A DNA stretch of 64,000 nucleotides from Neoalteromonas arenosi (GCF_030362855.1 NZ_JAUCBP010000012.1:1-64000), one strand, 5' to 3'; positions 1 through 6,997 are shown, counted from the stretch's first letter. Made by a program: numbers and translations. Notes: generated by a model not told the origin, from the letters alone.

Positions 1-223
1 TTAGGCTTAACTCTGCATACATTTGCTTCAGCCGACGATTCTCTTCTTCTAGCTCTTTGAGTCGCTTAACGTCTGATGCTTCCATACCGCCGTACTTTTC
101 TCGCCATTTATAAAATGTCGACTGGCCTATGCCGTATTGACGGCAGATCTCCTGAACAGACAAACCAGCTTCTGCTTCTTTCAAAATCGCCACAATCTGG
201 CTTTCAGTTTTTCTTTTAGTCAT
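1..223 (-). CDS. IS3-family (IS407-like) transposase OrfA, partial
   Basis: N-terminal 74 codons of a transposase OrfA, cut by the window start. It begins MTKRKTESQIVAILKEAEAG and continues with a helix-turn-helix (ICRQYGIGQSTFYKWREKYG, about residues 31-50), then a leucine-rich coiled coil (about 55-74) used for multimerisation with OrfAB. The block GGMEASDVKRLKELEEEN is typical of the IS407 subgroup. An AAGGAG ribosome site sits seven bases before the ATG at 223. OrfB, made by programmed frameshifting in this family, would lie to the left of the window. Confidence 0.9.
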   Translation of the reverse strand, partial: MTKRKTESQIVAILKEAEAGLSVQEICRQYGIGQSTFYKWREKYGGMEASDVKRLKELEEENRRLKQMYAELSL

Positions 224-294
224 CGCAAAACTCCTTTCAAATAGTTTAAAAGAAATTCTACGAGTAAGCTGTTTCATTTTAGGGGGTAGTTACA
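1..294 (-). mobile_element. IS3-family insertion sequence, terminal part
   Basis: The right-hand end of an insertion sequence whose first transposase frame reads leftward out of the window. The right terminus is placed at about 294, where the minus strand begins TGTAACTACCCCC and runs through an untranslated leader into orfA; TG...CA ends are usual for the IS3 family. The other end and any target duplication lie outside the window. It has inserted next to, or into, the last visible integron cassette, because no attC site is found between it and the gene ending at 385. The exact end is inferred from the terminal dinucleotide, not from a matched inverted repeat. Confidence 0.75.
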
Positions 295-384
295 AACTGC
301 CAATGATGACTAGGATTATTCCTAACCAGTTCCTAAATTCCATATAGTCCTCTATTGTCGCAACGAGAAAATGAGTTTTATTGA

Positions 385-777
385 TTAGGAGCCCTTTGGT
401 CGGTCCTTGTATTCATACGTACCCGTTCTCACTAACTCTACACTATTTGCGTTTAATTCGGCTGAAATCCAAAAGTACTCGGCTTCGAGACTTGAAAAAA
501 TGTTTTCTCTTGTAATTCCCTCGAAGTAATCAGATTTGCCCATTGTTTTGCCGATACTCACAGGATTGGAACTAGGGCCATATTCACCCTTTTGAAACGG
601 GCGCAACTCAATACTGATGGCTTGGATCCCAGAAATTCGCACCTCTACAACTTCGTACTTCAAACGGTGTTGAATATCGACTAACTCTACCGCGGTGAAA
701 CTCAGTGATTCACGGTCGTATTTAAAATTTTTGTAGTCGACTTCAGGAAAACCCAACGTTATTCGATTCTCAGACAT
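385..777 (-). CDS. Cassette protein of unknown function (130 aa, soluble)
   Basis: The most distal cassette gene visible. The ATG at 777 lies just downstream of the attC-like site 785-882, so the leader is very short. The product is hydrophilic, with no signal peptide or membrane helix, and looks mostly beta-stranded (for example VVEVRISGIQAISIELRPF near residues 43-61). No family was recognised. No attC follows it: 90 bp after the stop codon the IS terminus begins, so its own attC has been lost or displaced. All that can be said is that it is an intact frame in an array context. Confidence 0.7.
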   Translation of the reverse strand: MSENRITLGFPEVDYKNFKYDRESLSFTAVELVDIQHRLKYEVVEVRISGIQAISIELRPFQKGEYGPSSNPVSIGKTMGKSDYFEGITRENIFSSLEAEYFWISAELNANSVELVRTGTYEYKDRPKGS

Positions 778-784
778 TAGTGGT

Positions 785-882
785 TAACCTAAGGCCGCGA
801 TAGGTGGGCCATCTCAAAATATGTAAATGGCGGTGCCGCATGCGTATATTTGTTCAAGCAGATAAGCTTACTCAGTTTGTTA
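785..882 (-). repeat. attC site, divergent, intact core
   Basis: Belongs to the two-gene cassette 880-1648. The R'' end (GTATAACAAACTGAG on the minus strand) matches the family, and the R' end carries GTTAACC with the GTT recombination triplet intact. The centre has drifted away from the other sites, though the GCCGCATGCG block persists. It is about 98 bp long. Confidence 0.7.
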
Positions 883-1254
883 TACATCAGTTTTATTCCT
901 TAGCCACTTTAGGTACAAACCAGCGAGCATGAGAATAGGAAAGGTTAAAATCAAAAGCCAGGAATAAAAGTTTAAAACCTTGGTAAACCAGCCCTGGCCA
1001 ATTTTCAATTTAAGTGCGGTAAATGTGGCAATAATTAAACCGGGCAATAGCACAACTAAGTTCAAGGTTTGTTGCACGAGAGTAGACGAAACCTCACCAG
1101 CAATAATTTTTGGATCTAAAGCCTCAGCGTTGGCTGACACAGAAACAACGTACGCTCCAAGCGCGAACACGAAACTAATAAATGATGCAAAATAAAATAG
1201 TGATGGTGCTAATGCAATCATACTGACAATACCAAAGGCGTTGGCTTTCCCCAT
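880..1254 (-). CDS. Cassette membrane protein, second gene of a two-gene cassette (124 aa)
   Basis: Small integral membrane protein with three likely helices (about residues 8-40, 62-83 and 96-115) and a basic C-terminus. No family recognised. Its ATG lies one base after the stop codon of the gene above it (TAG-C-ATG), with no attC between, so the two are translationally coupled and form one two-gene cassette. The stop TAA (880-882) is the TAA of the attC R'' box. The paired membrane proteins probably act together; their function is unknown. Confidence 0.7.
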   Translation of the reverse strand: MGKANAFGIVSMIALAPSLFYFASFISFVFALGAYVVSVSANAEALDPKIIAGEVSSTLVQQTLNLVVLLPGLIIATFTALKLKIGQGWFTKVLNFYSWLLILTFPILMLAGLYLKWLRNKTDV

Positions 1255-1255
1255 G

Positions 1256-1648
1256 CTAAAACAGACCTCCAGACTTAAAGCCTAAATAACCACCAACACA
1301 GTAAAAAATAGGTGAAAAAAATAAAGGCGCTAACCCGCCAATATTTGCACCGCTACCAGTATGTGTTAGGACTAAAAATGTTGAGTAGAGAATAAGCAGG
1401 ATTGAAATTACAAGGAGGCCAATAGTCATACCCTTTAAGGACTTTAAATCTGGACGCAAAGTCAAAATAGCAGAGATACTGGCGAGTAAAAATGGAGCGC
1501 CTAGCATCATTAAAAACGCGGCTATTAATTCTCTATAGACTTCATCAGGGATTGCAAAGGCTGATACTGCAAAAGCCAATATTGTTAAAACAATACCTAG
1601 TGATCCGAACTTTATTGCAAAGTGTTTTCGCGGCTTGCTTATTTCCAT
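1256..1648 (-). CDS. Cassette membrane protein, first gene of a two-gene cassette (130 aa)
   Basis: Integral membrane protein with four likely helices (about residues 13-33, 41-63, 74-95 and 102-122), starting with a short basic cytoplasmic segment (MEISKPRKHFAIKFGS). An AGGA lies close before the ATG at 1648. It is coupled to the next membrane gene (ends 1256, next start 1254). No family recognised. Upstream lies a half-deleted attC remnant (about 1655-1727), so this cassette and the one before it may no longer be separable by the integrase. Confidence 0.7.
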   Translation of the reverse strand: MEISKPRKHFAIKFGSLGIVLTILAFAVSAFAIPDEVYRELIAAFLMMLGAPFLLASISAILTLRPDLKSLKGMTIGLLVISILLILYSTFLVLTHTGSGANIGGLAPLFFSPIFYCVGGYLGFKSGGLF

Positions 1649-1654
1649 AATCCT

Positions 1655-1727
1655 GCAATTCCTTTTAATTCTAAGATGTAAGGGAATGACCCAGCGAACC
1701 GACTGCTGACGCTTGCTCAGTTTGTTA
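1655..1727 (-). repeat. Truncated attC remnant
   Basis: Only the R''-side half matches the family: the segment from gaatgacccagcgaacc to cagtttgtta lines up with the right half of intact sites. The R' half with its CCCCTTATCGGGGTGTTA block is missing. Without the second arm the hairpin recognised by the integrase cannot form, so this site is probably dead. Confidence 0.6.
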
Positions 1728-2123
1728 CAACCGATTTTTCATCCGGCATCTAAACCAAATGTAACATTCAAAGAGCGCTAGACCTGAATAACTAATAATA
1801 ATGACATTACCCATTTCTAGTAATTCAGGCCTTCCGCAAGCCCCACCTGGGCCGGCTATGCCTTCCATAAAAAGAACGTACATGAAAAGAGGTATGTAGG
1901 CTAACGAAAAGCCAATTAACGTTGTAACCCAAAGTCGTGACTGTTCGCTGAAGAACCGCAGAGAAAGAGCAACTAGAAATAGTATGATGCCCACAGCCAC
2001 ATCTCTAGCGAAGAGTATTTTATGCTCATCACTTAATCCAACTGGTGGTACAAAGCACGCCAAACTGTCCGCTGACAACAAAAGCGTAAATACGAAAAGG
2101 CAAATTTTTAGATGAACGTTCAT
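1725..2123 (-). CDS. Cassette membrane protein with signal-like N-terminus (132 aa)
   Basis: Begins with a hydrophobic signal or anchor (residues 5-23, ending ADSLACF), followed by three further likely helices (about 42-58, 67-87 and 104-122). Five cysteines, including GGACGRP near residue 96, could form periplasmic disulfides. The ATG at 2123 sits ten bases downstream of the attC. The stop TAA coincides with the R'' box of the truncated attC. No family recognised. Confidence 0.65.
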   Translation of the reverse strand: MNVHLKICLFVFTLLLSADSLACFVPPVGLSDEHKILFARDVAVGIILFLVALSLRFFSEQSRLWVTTLIGFSLAYIPLFMYVLFMEGIAGPGGACGRPELLEMGNVIIISYSGLALFECYIWFRCRMKNRL

Positions 2124-2132
2124 GCTAATTGA

Positions 2133-2234
2133 TAAGACCCCGATAGGGGGTAATTGCTTGGGCGCGAGAAATTGGGATCCGCATACGCGCAGTTGTCCCT
2201 GTGAGCGGAGCGAGTGAGCTTGTTCAGTGTGTTA
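2133..2234 (-). repeat. attC site, degenerate (GTT to CTT)
   Basis: Full length and clearly homologous to the others, but the R' core reads GGGGTCTTATC where intact sites have GGGGTGTTA, so the G of the GTT recombination triplet is changed. The central arms also mismatch (GGCGCG against CGCATAC). It is likely inactive or impaired. Confidence 0.75.
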
Positions 2235-2726
2235 GGTTTTCTGTTTAACATAACTGACTCCGTAAAAGACAATTGCGCCGACTAAACCACTATACAAGCA
2301 TATTTTATGTAGAGTGGAAACTGAGATAATACCTAGTAAATCATTGTTTGAGATGAAAGGGTAAAACGGCCGCATATCCGAATGCATTACACTATCAATC
2401 ACAACATGGCTGAAACAGCCAATAAAGGCACTGACAAAAGCCACTATCCATGAAATGTTAATAGCTGAGGTAAAGTCCAATTTAAGTACTTTAAGGCCTA
2501 ATTCAGAAAGGTATTTACCACTTAACCCGGCGAAAACTGTTAATAAGGATGCGCCAACGTACGTATGCGAAAATCCATGCAAGTGCCCTTCTCCGGAGAG
2601 CAATACAATAAGTGGCTGGATATCCATCACGATTTGCGCCCAGCCAAACACCATAAGACTGAAGCTACCTTGTAGTAGTGACTTTATGAGGATCCCCGGC
2701 CCCATATGAAATGGTGTAAAAGGCAT
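2232..2726 (-). CDS. Cassette-encoded YdjM/DUF457-like membrane protein (164 aa)
   Basis: N-terminus MPFTPFHMGPGILIKS, then HLHGFSHTYVGAS and CFSHVVIDSVMHSDMRPFYPF, give the spaced His/Asp pattern of the YdjM-type (DUF457) membrane proteins annotated as putative metal-dependent hydrolases. Four to five hydrophobic segments follow. An AGGAC ribosome site precedes the ATG at 2726, and the stop is in the R'' box. The family call rests on remembered motifs; no activity is established for this cassette version. It is one of the few cassette genes with a recognisable family. Confidence 0.65.
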   Translation of the reverse strand: MPFTPFHMGPGILIKSLLQGSFSLMVFGWAQIVMDIQPLIVLLSGEGHLHGFSHTYVGASLLTVFAGLSGKYLSELGLKVLKLDFTSAINISWIVAFVSAFIGCFSHVVIDSVMHSDMRPFYPFISNNDLLGIISVSTLHKICLYSGLVGAIVFYGVSYVKQKT

Positions 2727-2745
2727 AAACGTCCTAGTTGAAACC

Positions 2746-2847
2746 TATCATCCCGATAAGGGTCGATTACTTGAATGCGAAATTCGCGAAGCCGCATGCG
2801 GGGCATTGTCCCAATGGGCGGAGCGAATGAGCTTGAGCGGTGTGTAA
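2746..2847 (-). repeat. attC site, degenerate (GTT to GAT, AAC to TAC)
   Basis: Homologous over its length, but the R' core reads GGGATGATAGG (GTTA changed to GATA) and the R'' box reads ATTACAC in place of ATAACAA. Both recombination triplets are altered, so this site is probably dead. Confidence 0.75.
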
Positions 2848-2851
2848 TGTT

Positions 2852-3190
2852 TCATTGCTGTTCATTTCGCTGTTCTCTTCTTTGTCTTATATAAGAAGAA
2901 AAAAGTAGAAATGTAAATGCAATTGAAAAAAAGCCGCTTAAATATTTTTGAAAATCAGTGAGTACTTTAATAACTTCAATTTTGTGAGTTAGCGTTTCGT
3001 GTTGCGCCTCAATGTATGAACGAATCTTGGGGTTTTCCCCGGCAGTTAGCATGATTTCTTCGTATTCTAACAGGCGCTTTGCAGACTCATCTTGAGTAGG
3101 CCCCAAGACATCAGCAACGTAAAATAAAATCAAAGCCAATAGTAATGCCCATGTGAAGGGACTTTTGTATAAAAAATTAACTGTGTTCAT
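2852..3190 (-). CDS. Cassette membrane protein, probable partner of the gene above (112 aa)
   Basis: Two likely membrane helices (about residues 9-27 and 83-102) flank a charged, helical middle region, and the tail is basic and glutamine-rich (RQRREQRNEQQ). The chosen ATG at 3190 has GGAAG just before it; a longer frame from 3211 has no ribosome site. Only 24 bases separate it from the stop codon of the preceding gene and no attC lies between, so both share a cassette. That neighbour has the same general plan (helix, charged coil, helices). Function unknown. Confidence 0.65.
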   Translation of the reverse strand: MNTVNFLYKSPFTWALLLALILFYVADVLGPTQDESAKRLLEYEEIMLTAGENPKIRSYIEAQHETLTHKIEVIKVLTDFQKYLSGFFSIAFTFLLFSSYIRQRREQRNEQQ

Positions 3191-3214
3191 TTTTCTTCCA
3201 TGTAATATCACGCT

Positions 3215-3685
3215 CTAGTCAGCCGAGCCGTTGTTTGGCGTGAGCTGCATATGATTGTTATGTTTCGTGCTTATTATAACTCCTGCTAATGTCATTGAAG
3301 CGTAATAAAAAGCTTCTAAAACATTGGTTGAAAAGAGGCTAGTTAAACCAACAGCAAGTGTAACAAGAAGAATTTGCAAATGATTTATTCCAAGGTTTTT
3401 GAATCCAAAAAATGAAATCAATGCAAATGCAAACCCCAAATACAACTTGTAATTAAGCGCTTGTTGCATGTTATCGGAACGCTCATCTGAATTAAGATAA
3501 CTCTCTCTTAGTTCTTCCAAATACTGCATTTCCTCGCCAGTCAAATATCCTTTTTGGGTGATGTCTTGATATTGACGTTGATAGGATGACGCCATCTCCG
3601 TTGGAGCAGTAATGGTCAATTCGCGAGAAAATAACGAAAGAAATATCAGAGCCAAACAAACAACACTGAATCGTAGTTTATTCAT
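3215..3685 (-). CDS. Cassette membrane protein (156 aa)
   Basis: The start is taken at the ATG at 3685 (MNKLRFSVVCLALIFLSLFS), which gives a normal N-terminal anchor; the open frame extends upstream only because it runs through the attC. A charged segment (about 25-72) is followed by three hydrophobic stretches (about 79-92, 98-116 and 119-136). The tail MQLTPNNGSAD resembles translated attC-type sequence, hinting that the end of the gene overlaps a vestigial attC boundary. No family recognised. It shares a cassette with the next gene (3190-2852). Confidence 0.6.
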   Translation of the reverse strand: MNKLRFSVVCLALIFLSLFSRELTITAPTEMASSYQRQYQDITQKGYLTGEEMQYLEELRESYLNSDERSDNMQQALNYKLYLGFAFALISFFGFKNLGINHLQILLVTLAVGLTSLFSTNVLEAFYYASMTLAGVIISTKHNNHMQLTPNNGSAD

Positions 3686-3694
3686 ATGGAGACA

Positions 3695-3795
3695 TAGCGC
3701 TCCGATAATGGGTCGTTGCTTGCATGCGAAAATCGCGAAGCCGTATGCGCGGAATTGCTCCAGCGAGCGGGGTGGGTGTGTTAATTGGTTTGTTA
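3695..3795 (-). repeat. attC site, degenerate (GTT to GCT)
   Basis: The R' core reads GGAGCGCTATG where intact sites have GGGGTGTTATG, so the recombination triplet is lost. R'' is intact. In the arm the change CGCATG to CGTATG still pairs with CATGCG through a G-T wobble. Confidence 0.75.
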
Positions 3796-4200
3796 GGTGG
3801 CATGCGGAGTTACCCATAAAGCCTGCTTTTTTGATAAGTACATTACCCAAGCTCCAACAATGAAGTCTACCGTTGCGCAGAATGGTGCCCACCATGTCGG
3901 TGCAACGGTTTCCGTAAACTTAAGAAAATGCAAAACATCGTAGACACCGTGCAGCGCAATAGCGAAACCAACAACGAACAACGATTTAAAAGCCCCATAG
4001 AAAGCCACAATGACAAAAATACAAGCAATACCGATTTCTCTTACAACCGAATGGCCAACCATGACTGCGGACACGATGTAAAAGCTAGCGATACAGATAA
4101 GAATTAAAGGGTAGAAGCTCTTATCTTTATCGAATTGAGTGACTTTGGCTGAGATTATGAGAACCAAAGAGAGCACAATTCCAATAAAGGCAGCCAGCAT
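3793..4200 (-). CDS. Cassette multi-pass membrane protein (135 aa)
   Basis: Five likely membrane helices spread over nearly the whole chain. ATG at 4200 is preferred to the in-frame GTG at 4218 because GAGGA lies seven bases upstream of it. Motifs include HGVYDVLHF and APTWWAPFCATVDF near the C-terminus. I recognise no family with certainty. The stop codon is the R'' TAA of the degenerate attC. Confidence 0.7.
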   Translation of the reverse strand: MLAAFIGIVLSLVLIISAKVTQFDKDKSFYPLILICIASFYIVSAVMVGHSVVREIGIACIFVIVAFYGAFKSLFVVGFAIALHGVYDVLHFLKFTETVAPTWWAPFCATVDFIVGAWVMYLSKKQALWVTPHAT

Positions 4201-4219
4201 AAAATTTTCCTCTACCACT

Positions 4220-4321
4220 TAACGACCCTATAAGGGCCAGTCGTTTGCATGCGAGAATCGCGGAGCCGCATGCGAGAAACTTTACCAACAAACGGAATGA
4301 GTGAGCTTGATCGGTTTGTTA
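4220..4321 (-). repeat. attC site, mostly intact
   Basis: Carries the CATGCG/CGCATG arm pair and a GTTAAGT core that fits the R' consensus GTTRRRY. The outer segment (cgacccta, aaactttaccaacaaacggaatg) has drifted from the proximal sites. Confidence 0.85.
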
Positions 4322-4330
4322 GGTATCGCC

Positions 4331-4654
4331 TTACACACGGACTATACAATCTCCCGAAGCAAAGATAATTGACTTACCATCAAATTTTACTTCTTCCCAA
4401 TTTTCAGGTTTTGATGACTCGTTGTCATAAGCCACTTTAAAACACTGATGGATACTTCCTGTTTCAGGTAGCTTGTTAATCAGTGAGCCACCATTAATAC
4501 CAAATTCTTCGCACAGTTTGATTTGTTTAATAGCATTTTCTATCTGATTTATTTCACCTATGTGCTTAGCTTCTGCTTCAAGCGAGTCAAAAGCTTTTAC
4601 ATCTTTAAGCTGTTTAAGGTGCAGTTCTAAAACTTTGATAGCTGGATTGTCCAT
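4331..4654 (-). CDS. Cassette protein of unknown function (107 aa, soluble)
   Basis: Hydrophilic protein whose N-terminal half (residues 5-50) looks like an amphipathic helix or coiled coil rich in Lys and Glu, followed by a short beta-type C-terminal part (EVKFDGKSIIFASGDCIVRV). No signal peptide or membrane helix. The ATG at 4654 lies ten bases past the R' core of a foreign-type attC, whose TTAGGT could serve as ribosome site. No family recognised. Confidence 0.65.
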   Translation of the reverse strand: MDNPAIKVLELHLKQLKDVKAFDSLEAEAKHIGEINQIENAIKQIKLCEEFGINGGSLINKLPETGSIHQCFKVAYDNESSKPENWEEVKFDGKSIIFASGDCIVRV

Positions 4655-4663
4655 GGTGGTACC

Positions 4664-4768
4664 TAACGCCCCGCATGAAGGGCAGCTAGCTGTGGGCTAA
4701 AATCGCATGAAGCGCGAGCCCACAGGTAGATGTCCGCGCGAGCGAAGCGAGTTTTGATGCGATTGTTA
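4664..4768 (-). repeat. attC site of a different family
   Basis: Has consensus ends (CTCCTAACAATCGC and GGGGCGTTAGGTACC on the minus strand) and an imperfect inverted repeat (GTGGGCT against AGCCCACAG), but the sequence between the ends is unrelated to the other attC sites of the array. It belongs to the cassette 4766-5152, which therefore probably came from another integron. Confidence 0.8.
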
Positions 4769-5152
4769 GGAGACATTACTATGCACATCCTTGTTTTTTT
4801 GACCTATGTAAGTTGCTAGCAATAAACATATAACCGTTACTGGCAACATTAAGAAATCAAATGAAGAGTAAAACAACTCTTTCATTACCGCGAACATTAT
4901 TAAAGAGCTTACACATAGGCTGACAATGTAAACAGCAAAAGAATGTAAATAAGGCTTTGAATTTACACCTCGTGAGAATAGCCACAAAACAACAAACAAA
5001 ACCATCTGTCCGACGATGTCAGGACCAATGTATTTTATGAATTCGTTTGAATCAATTCCCAAAAAAGAAACAACTTCTAAGTAGGCGACTATCGCAAAAA
5101 CGGCTGCAATAATGTGAATGAATGCGAATCCAAAAATCCTTTTTAGTTGCAT
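4766..5152 (-). CDS. Cassette multi-pass membrane protein with foreign-type attC (128 aa)
   Basis: Four likely helices (about residues 6-29, 47-62, 70-91 and 97-115). The ATG at 5152 follows an AGGGGAATC spacer; the upstream in-frame TTG inside the attC is not used as start. The gene ends in the R'' box of an attC that differs from the rest, so cassette and site probably moved in together. No family recognised. Confidence 0.7.
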   Translation of the reverse strand: MQLKRIFGFAFIHIIAAVFAIVAYLEVVSFLGIDSNEFIKYIGPDIVGQMVLFVVLWLFSRGVNSKPYLHSFAVYIVSLCVSSLIMFAVMKELFYSSFDFLMLPVTVICLLLATYIGQKNKDVHSNVS

Positions 5153-5167
5153 GATTCCCCTGTCTCC

Positions 5168-5269
5168 TAACCCCCCGATAAGGGGCAATTGCTTGCATGC
5201 GAGAATCGCGGAGCCGCATGCGAGGAATTGTCCCAGCGAGCGGAGCGAGTGAGCTTGATCGGTTTGTTA
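5168..5269 (-). repeat. attC site, intact
   Basis: Arm pair CATGCG/CGCATG, core GTTAGGA. Near-identical to the proximal sites apart from one base in the outer stem (cccccc for caccc). Confidence 0.9.
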
Positions 5270-5686
5270 GTAGGCAACTTTTCTACCGCAAATTTTGTAA
5301 ACATAACTACTCACAGCAAAATAAATTAAAGAAAACAAACTAAAGCTAAGCCATGAACCGTAGATTAATCCATACCCTTCTTTACTGTTTTCGAAAAACC
5401 AGTCAATCAAAACCATAGTTGGCACTATCATAGAAGTTAGTATTAAACCTAACCCAATAAAAGCCTGAAGTTTAAATCTAAGTGTTGAATCTTCACCCAA
5501 TAAAGCCTTTGCATCAGTCCAAAAAACCATGCATGTACTGATACTGACGATTAGAACACCTAAATGCATAGGCAGATTCATCTGATGCGGCAACTGAATC
5601 TCATTAAACCATAAAACGATAACCGCAACTGATAACGCAAATACAATCGATGACAGAGTTAAAGTTACTTTCTTCGTCCTAGACAT
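5267..5686 (-). CDS. Cassette four-helix membrane protein (139 aa)
   Basis: Four likely helices (about residues 7-27, 38-56, 74-96 and 108-128) with a short basic start (MSRTKK) and a basic end (CGRKVAY). The start at 5686 gives the normal basic-then-hydrophobic order; the reading frame also stays open back into the attC, adding residues starting with a TTG codon there. No family recognised. Stop codon in R''. Confidence 0.7.
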   Translation of the reverse strand: MSRTKKVTLTLSSIVFALSVAVIVLWFNEIQLPHQMNLPMHLGVLIVSISTCMVFWTDAKALLGEDSTLRFKLQAFIGLGLILTSMIVPTMVLIDWFFENSKEGYGLIYGSWLSFSLFSLIYFAVSSYVYKICGRKVAY

Positions 5687-5698
5687 CCGCTTGCCTAC

Positions 5699-5800
5699 TA
5701 ACACCCCGATAAGGGGCAATTGCTTGCACGCGAGAATATCGGATCCGCGAGCGAGGAATTGTCCCAGCGAGCGAAGCGAGTTAGCTTGATCGGTTTGTTA
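5699..5800 (-). repeat. attC site with one arm mismatch
   Basis: Carries CACGCG in one arm but CGCGAGCG in the other, where fully paired sites have CGCGTGCG. One A-A mismatch therefore breaks the stem. Cores are intact. Confidence 0.9.
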
Positions 5801-6082
5801 TATGCCAACTACCTCTACCCCTGATTTTTCATTTAAGTTCATCATAGTCGCAAACTGTACAACCTCATCCAGTGACTCATTTGGATGACTTGTCGTAGTA
5901 ACCCGTTTTGGGCTTGAGCCATCACCAATAGCTAATTCGTCAATTACATCCTCTATTTTTTCGCAGTCTTCACCGACCACGCAAAAGAGTTCATAACCTT
6001 GTTCCAGTAAACTCAAAATTAAATCATCCGTCTCCGAACTGTATTTATTCTTGGAAACTAAAACCACCTTCGAATGTTTCAT
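5798..6082 (-). CDS. Cassette protein, small alpha/beta fold (94 aa)
   Basis: Alternating strands and helices: KVVLVS (6-11), a helix (DDLILSLLEQG), then ELFCVVGEDC (35-44), another helix (KIEDVIDELA) and a C-terminal helix (SLDEVVQFATMMN). No membrane segment. It resembles a small family often found in integron cassettes that I remember as DUF7684; this is unverified. The ATG at 6082 lies six bases from the attC end, so GGGGTG inside the attC, nine bases before the ATG, is the only plausible ribosome site. Confidence 0.65.
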   Translation of the reverse strand: MKHSKVVLVSKNKYSSETDDLILSLLEQGYELFCVVGEDCEKIEDVIDELAIGDGSSPKRVTTTSHPNESLDEVVQFATMMNLNEKSGVEVVGI

Positions 6083-6088
6083 GGCATA

Positions 6089-6190
6089 TAACACCCCGAT
6101 AAGGGGCAATTGCTTGCATGCGAGAATTTCGTAGCCGCATGCGAGTAATTGTCCCAGCGAGCGGAGCGAGTGAGCTTGATCGGTTTGTTA
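6089..6190 (-). repeat. attC site, intact
   Basis: Arm pair CATGCG/CGCATG, loop region gaatttcgtagcc, core GTTATAT. R'' and R' triplets intact. Confidence 0.9.
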
Positions 6191-6208
6191 TGTGACTGCC
6201 CGACTACA

Positions 6209-6583
6209 CTACGGAACATAAATTAATCCAACTTCATAGTTGAAGCCTGAGTTTAATGGATAAACACGACCGCTTAAAATCAGGTCACTCACTCCCTCTT
6301 CCGAAGTACATAAATCAACAATTAAGTCCCAGTATTCACCTTGCCATTGGTAACATGAACGCTCCCAACATTCCTCACTCAACGGGATTAAACAGCAACC
6401 ATAATCATCCACATTTTGTCTGTTTAAGTCAGCTAAATCGCTAGATTGAAGAGAAACGTTTGAAGAGGTGCCCAGTAACTCAAAATTACCTTTGGTCAAT
6501 TGAATGACGATACTGGAAATATCATCTTTCCAGAAACTTGGTATCGAGTGTTCTTTTCCTAGGTCTCTTAATGGCAAGTCCAT
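6209..6583 (-). CDS. Cassette protein of unknown function (124 aa, soluble, acidic)
   Basis: Acidic cytoplasmic-type protein with no signal or membrane segment. It has a Trp-rich stretch (ECWERSCYQWQGEYWDLIVDL, about residues 71-91) and four cysteines. A TTAAGGAT ribosome site lies upstream of the ATG at 6583. Composition and size are reminiscent of immunity-type proteins, but no motif supports such a call. The stop codon falls 18 bp before the attC R'' box. Confidence 0.65.
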   Translation of the reverse strand: MDLPLRDLGKEHSIPSFWKDDISSIVIQLTKGNFELLGTSSNVSLQSSDLADLNRQNVDDYGCCLIPLSEECWERSCYQWQGEYWDLIVDLCTSEEGVSDLILSGRVYPLNSGFNYEVGLIYVP

Positions 6584-6605
6584 GTTTAAACATCCTTAAG
6601 TCACA

Positions 6606-6707
6606 TAACACCCCGATAAGGGGCAATTGCTTGCATGCGAGAATATCAGATCCGCATGCGAGTAATTGTCCCAGCGAGCGTAGCGAGTGAGCTTGATCGG
6701 TTTGTTA
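6606..6707 (-). repeat. attC site, intact
   Basis: Arm pair CATGCG/CGCATG, loop region gaatatcagatcc, cores intact. Confidence 0.9.
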
Positions 6708-6751
6708 TATGACACCGTTAAAACAACCTTGCTATTCTTTGCGCAAAACAC

Positions 6752-6997
6752 TTACTGAGCACCGATACTGTCATTGGAACCGCCGCCAAATGAATGTTTA
6801 TCCGGCTTGTTCTTATCGTCATCTTCGTTTTTGTAGAATAACCAGAGACCTACTGCACCTAACAAAGGGATTAACCAGACAATTAATACTTGCAGACCTT
6901 TTTGTATTCGTTCTAAGTCATCCCTTCTACATAAAAAAACGCTGACATAAAGGTTAATGATAAATAGTAGCCCAGCACCAATCCAATAATAAGTCAT
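6752..6997 (-). CDS. Cassette PLDc_N-like two-helix membrane protein (81 aa)
   Basis: Two helices (about residues 4-22 and 36-54) joined by a basic loop (CRRDDLERIQKG), then an acidic and Gly/Ser-rich tail. The pattern QVLIVWLIPLLGAVGLWLFY closely resembles the phospholipase D-nuclease N-terminal (PLDc_N) membrane module, often found as a stand-alone small protein. The start at 6997 avoids an extension through the attC. Unlike most cassettes here, the stop lies 45 bp before R''. Function unknown. Confidence 0.6.
   Translation of the reverse strand: MTYYWIGAGLLFIINLYVSVFLCRRDDLERIQKGLQVLIVWLIPLLGAVGLWLFYKNEDDDKNKPDKHSFGGGSNDSIGAQ

Noticed and set aside
980-1195. Plus-strand open frames inside the cassette array (also 2455-2709, 3612-3863, 6709-6945, 7945-8154)
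   Set aside because: They lie opposite better-supported cassette genes, have no ribosome site and no coherent protein features.
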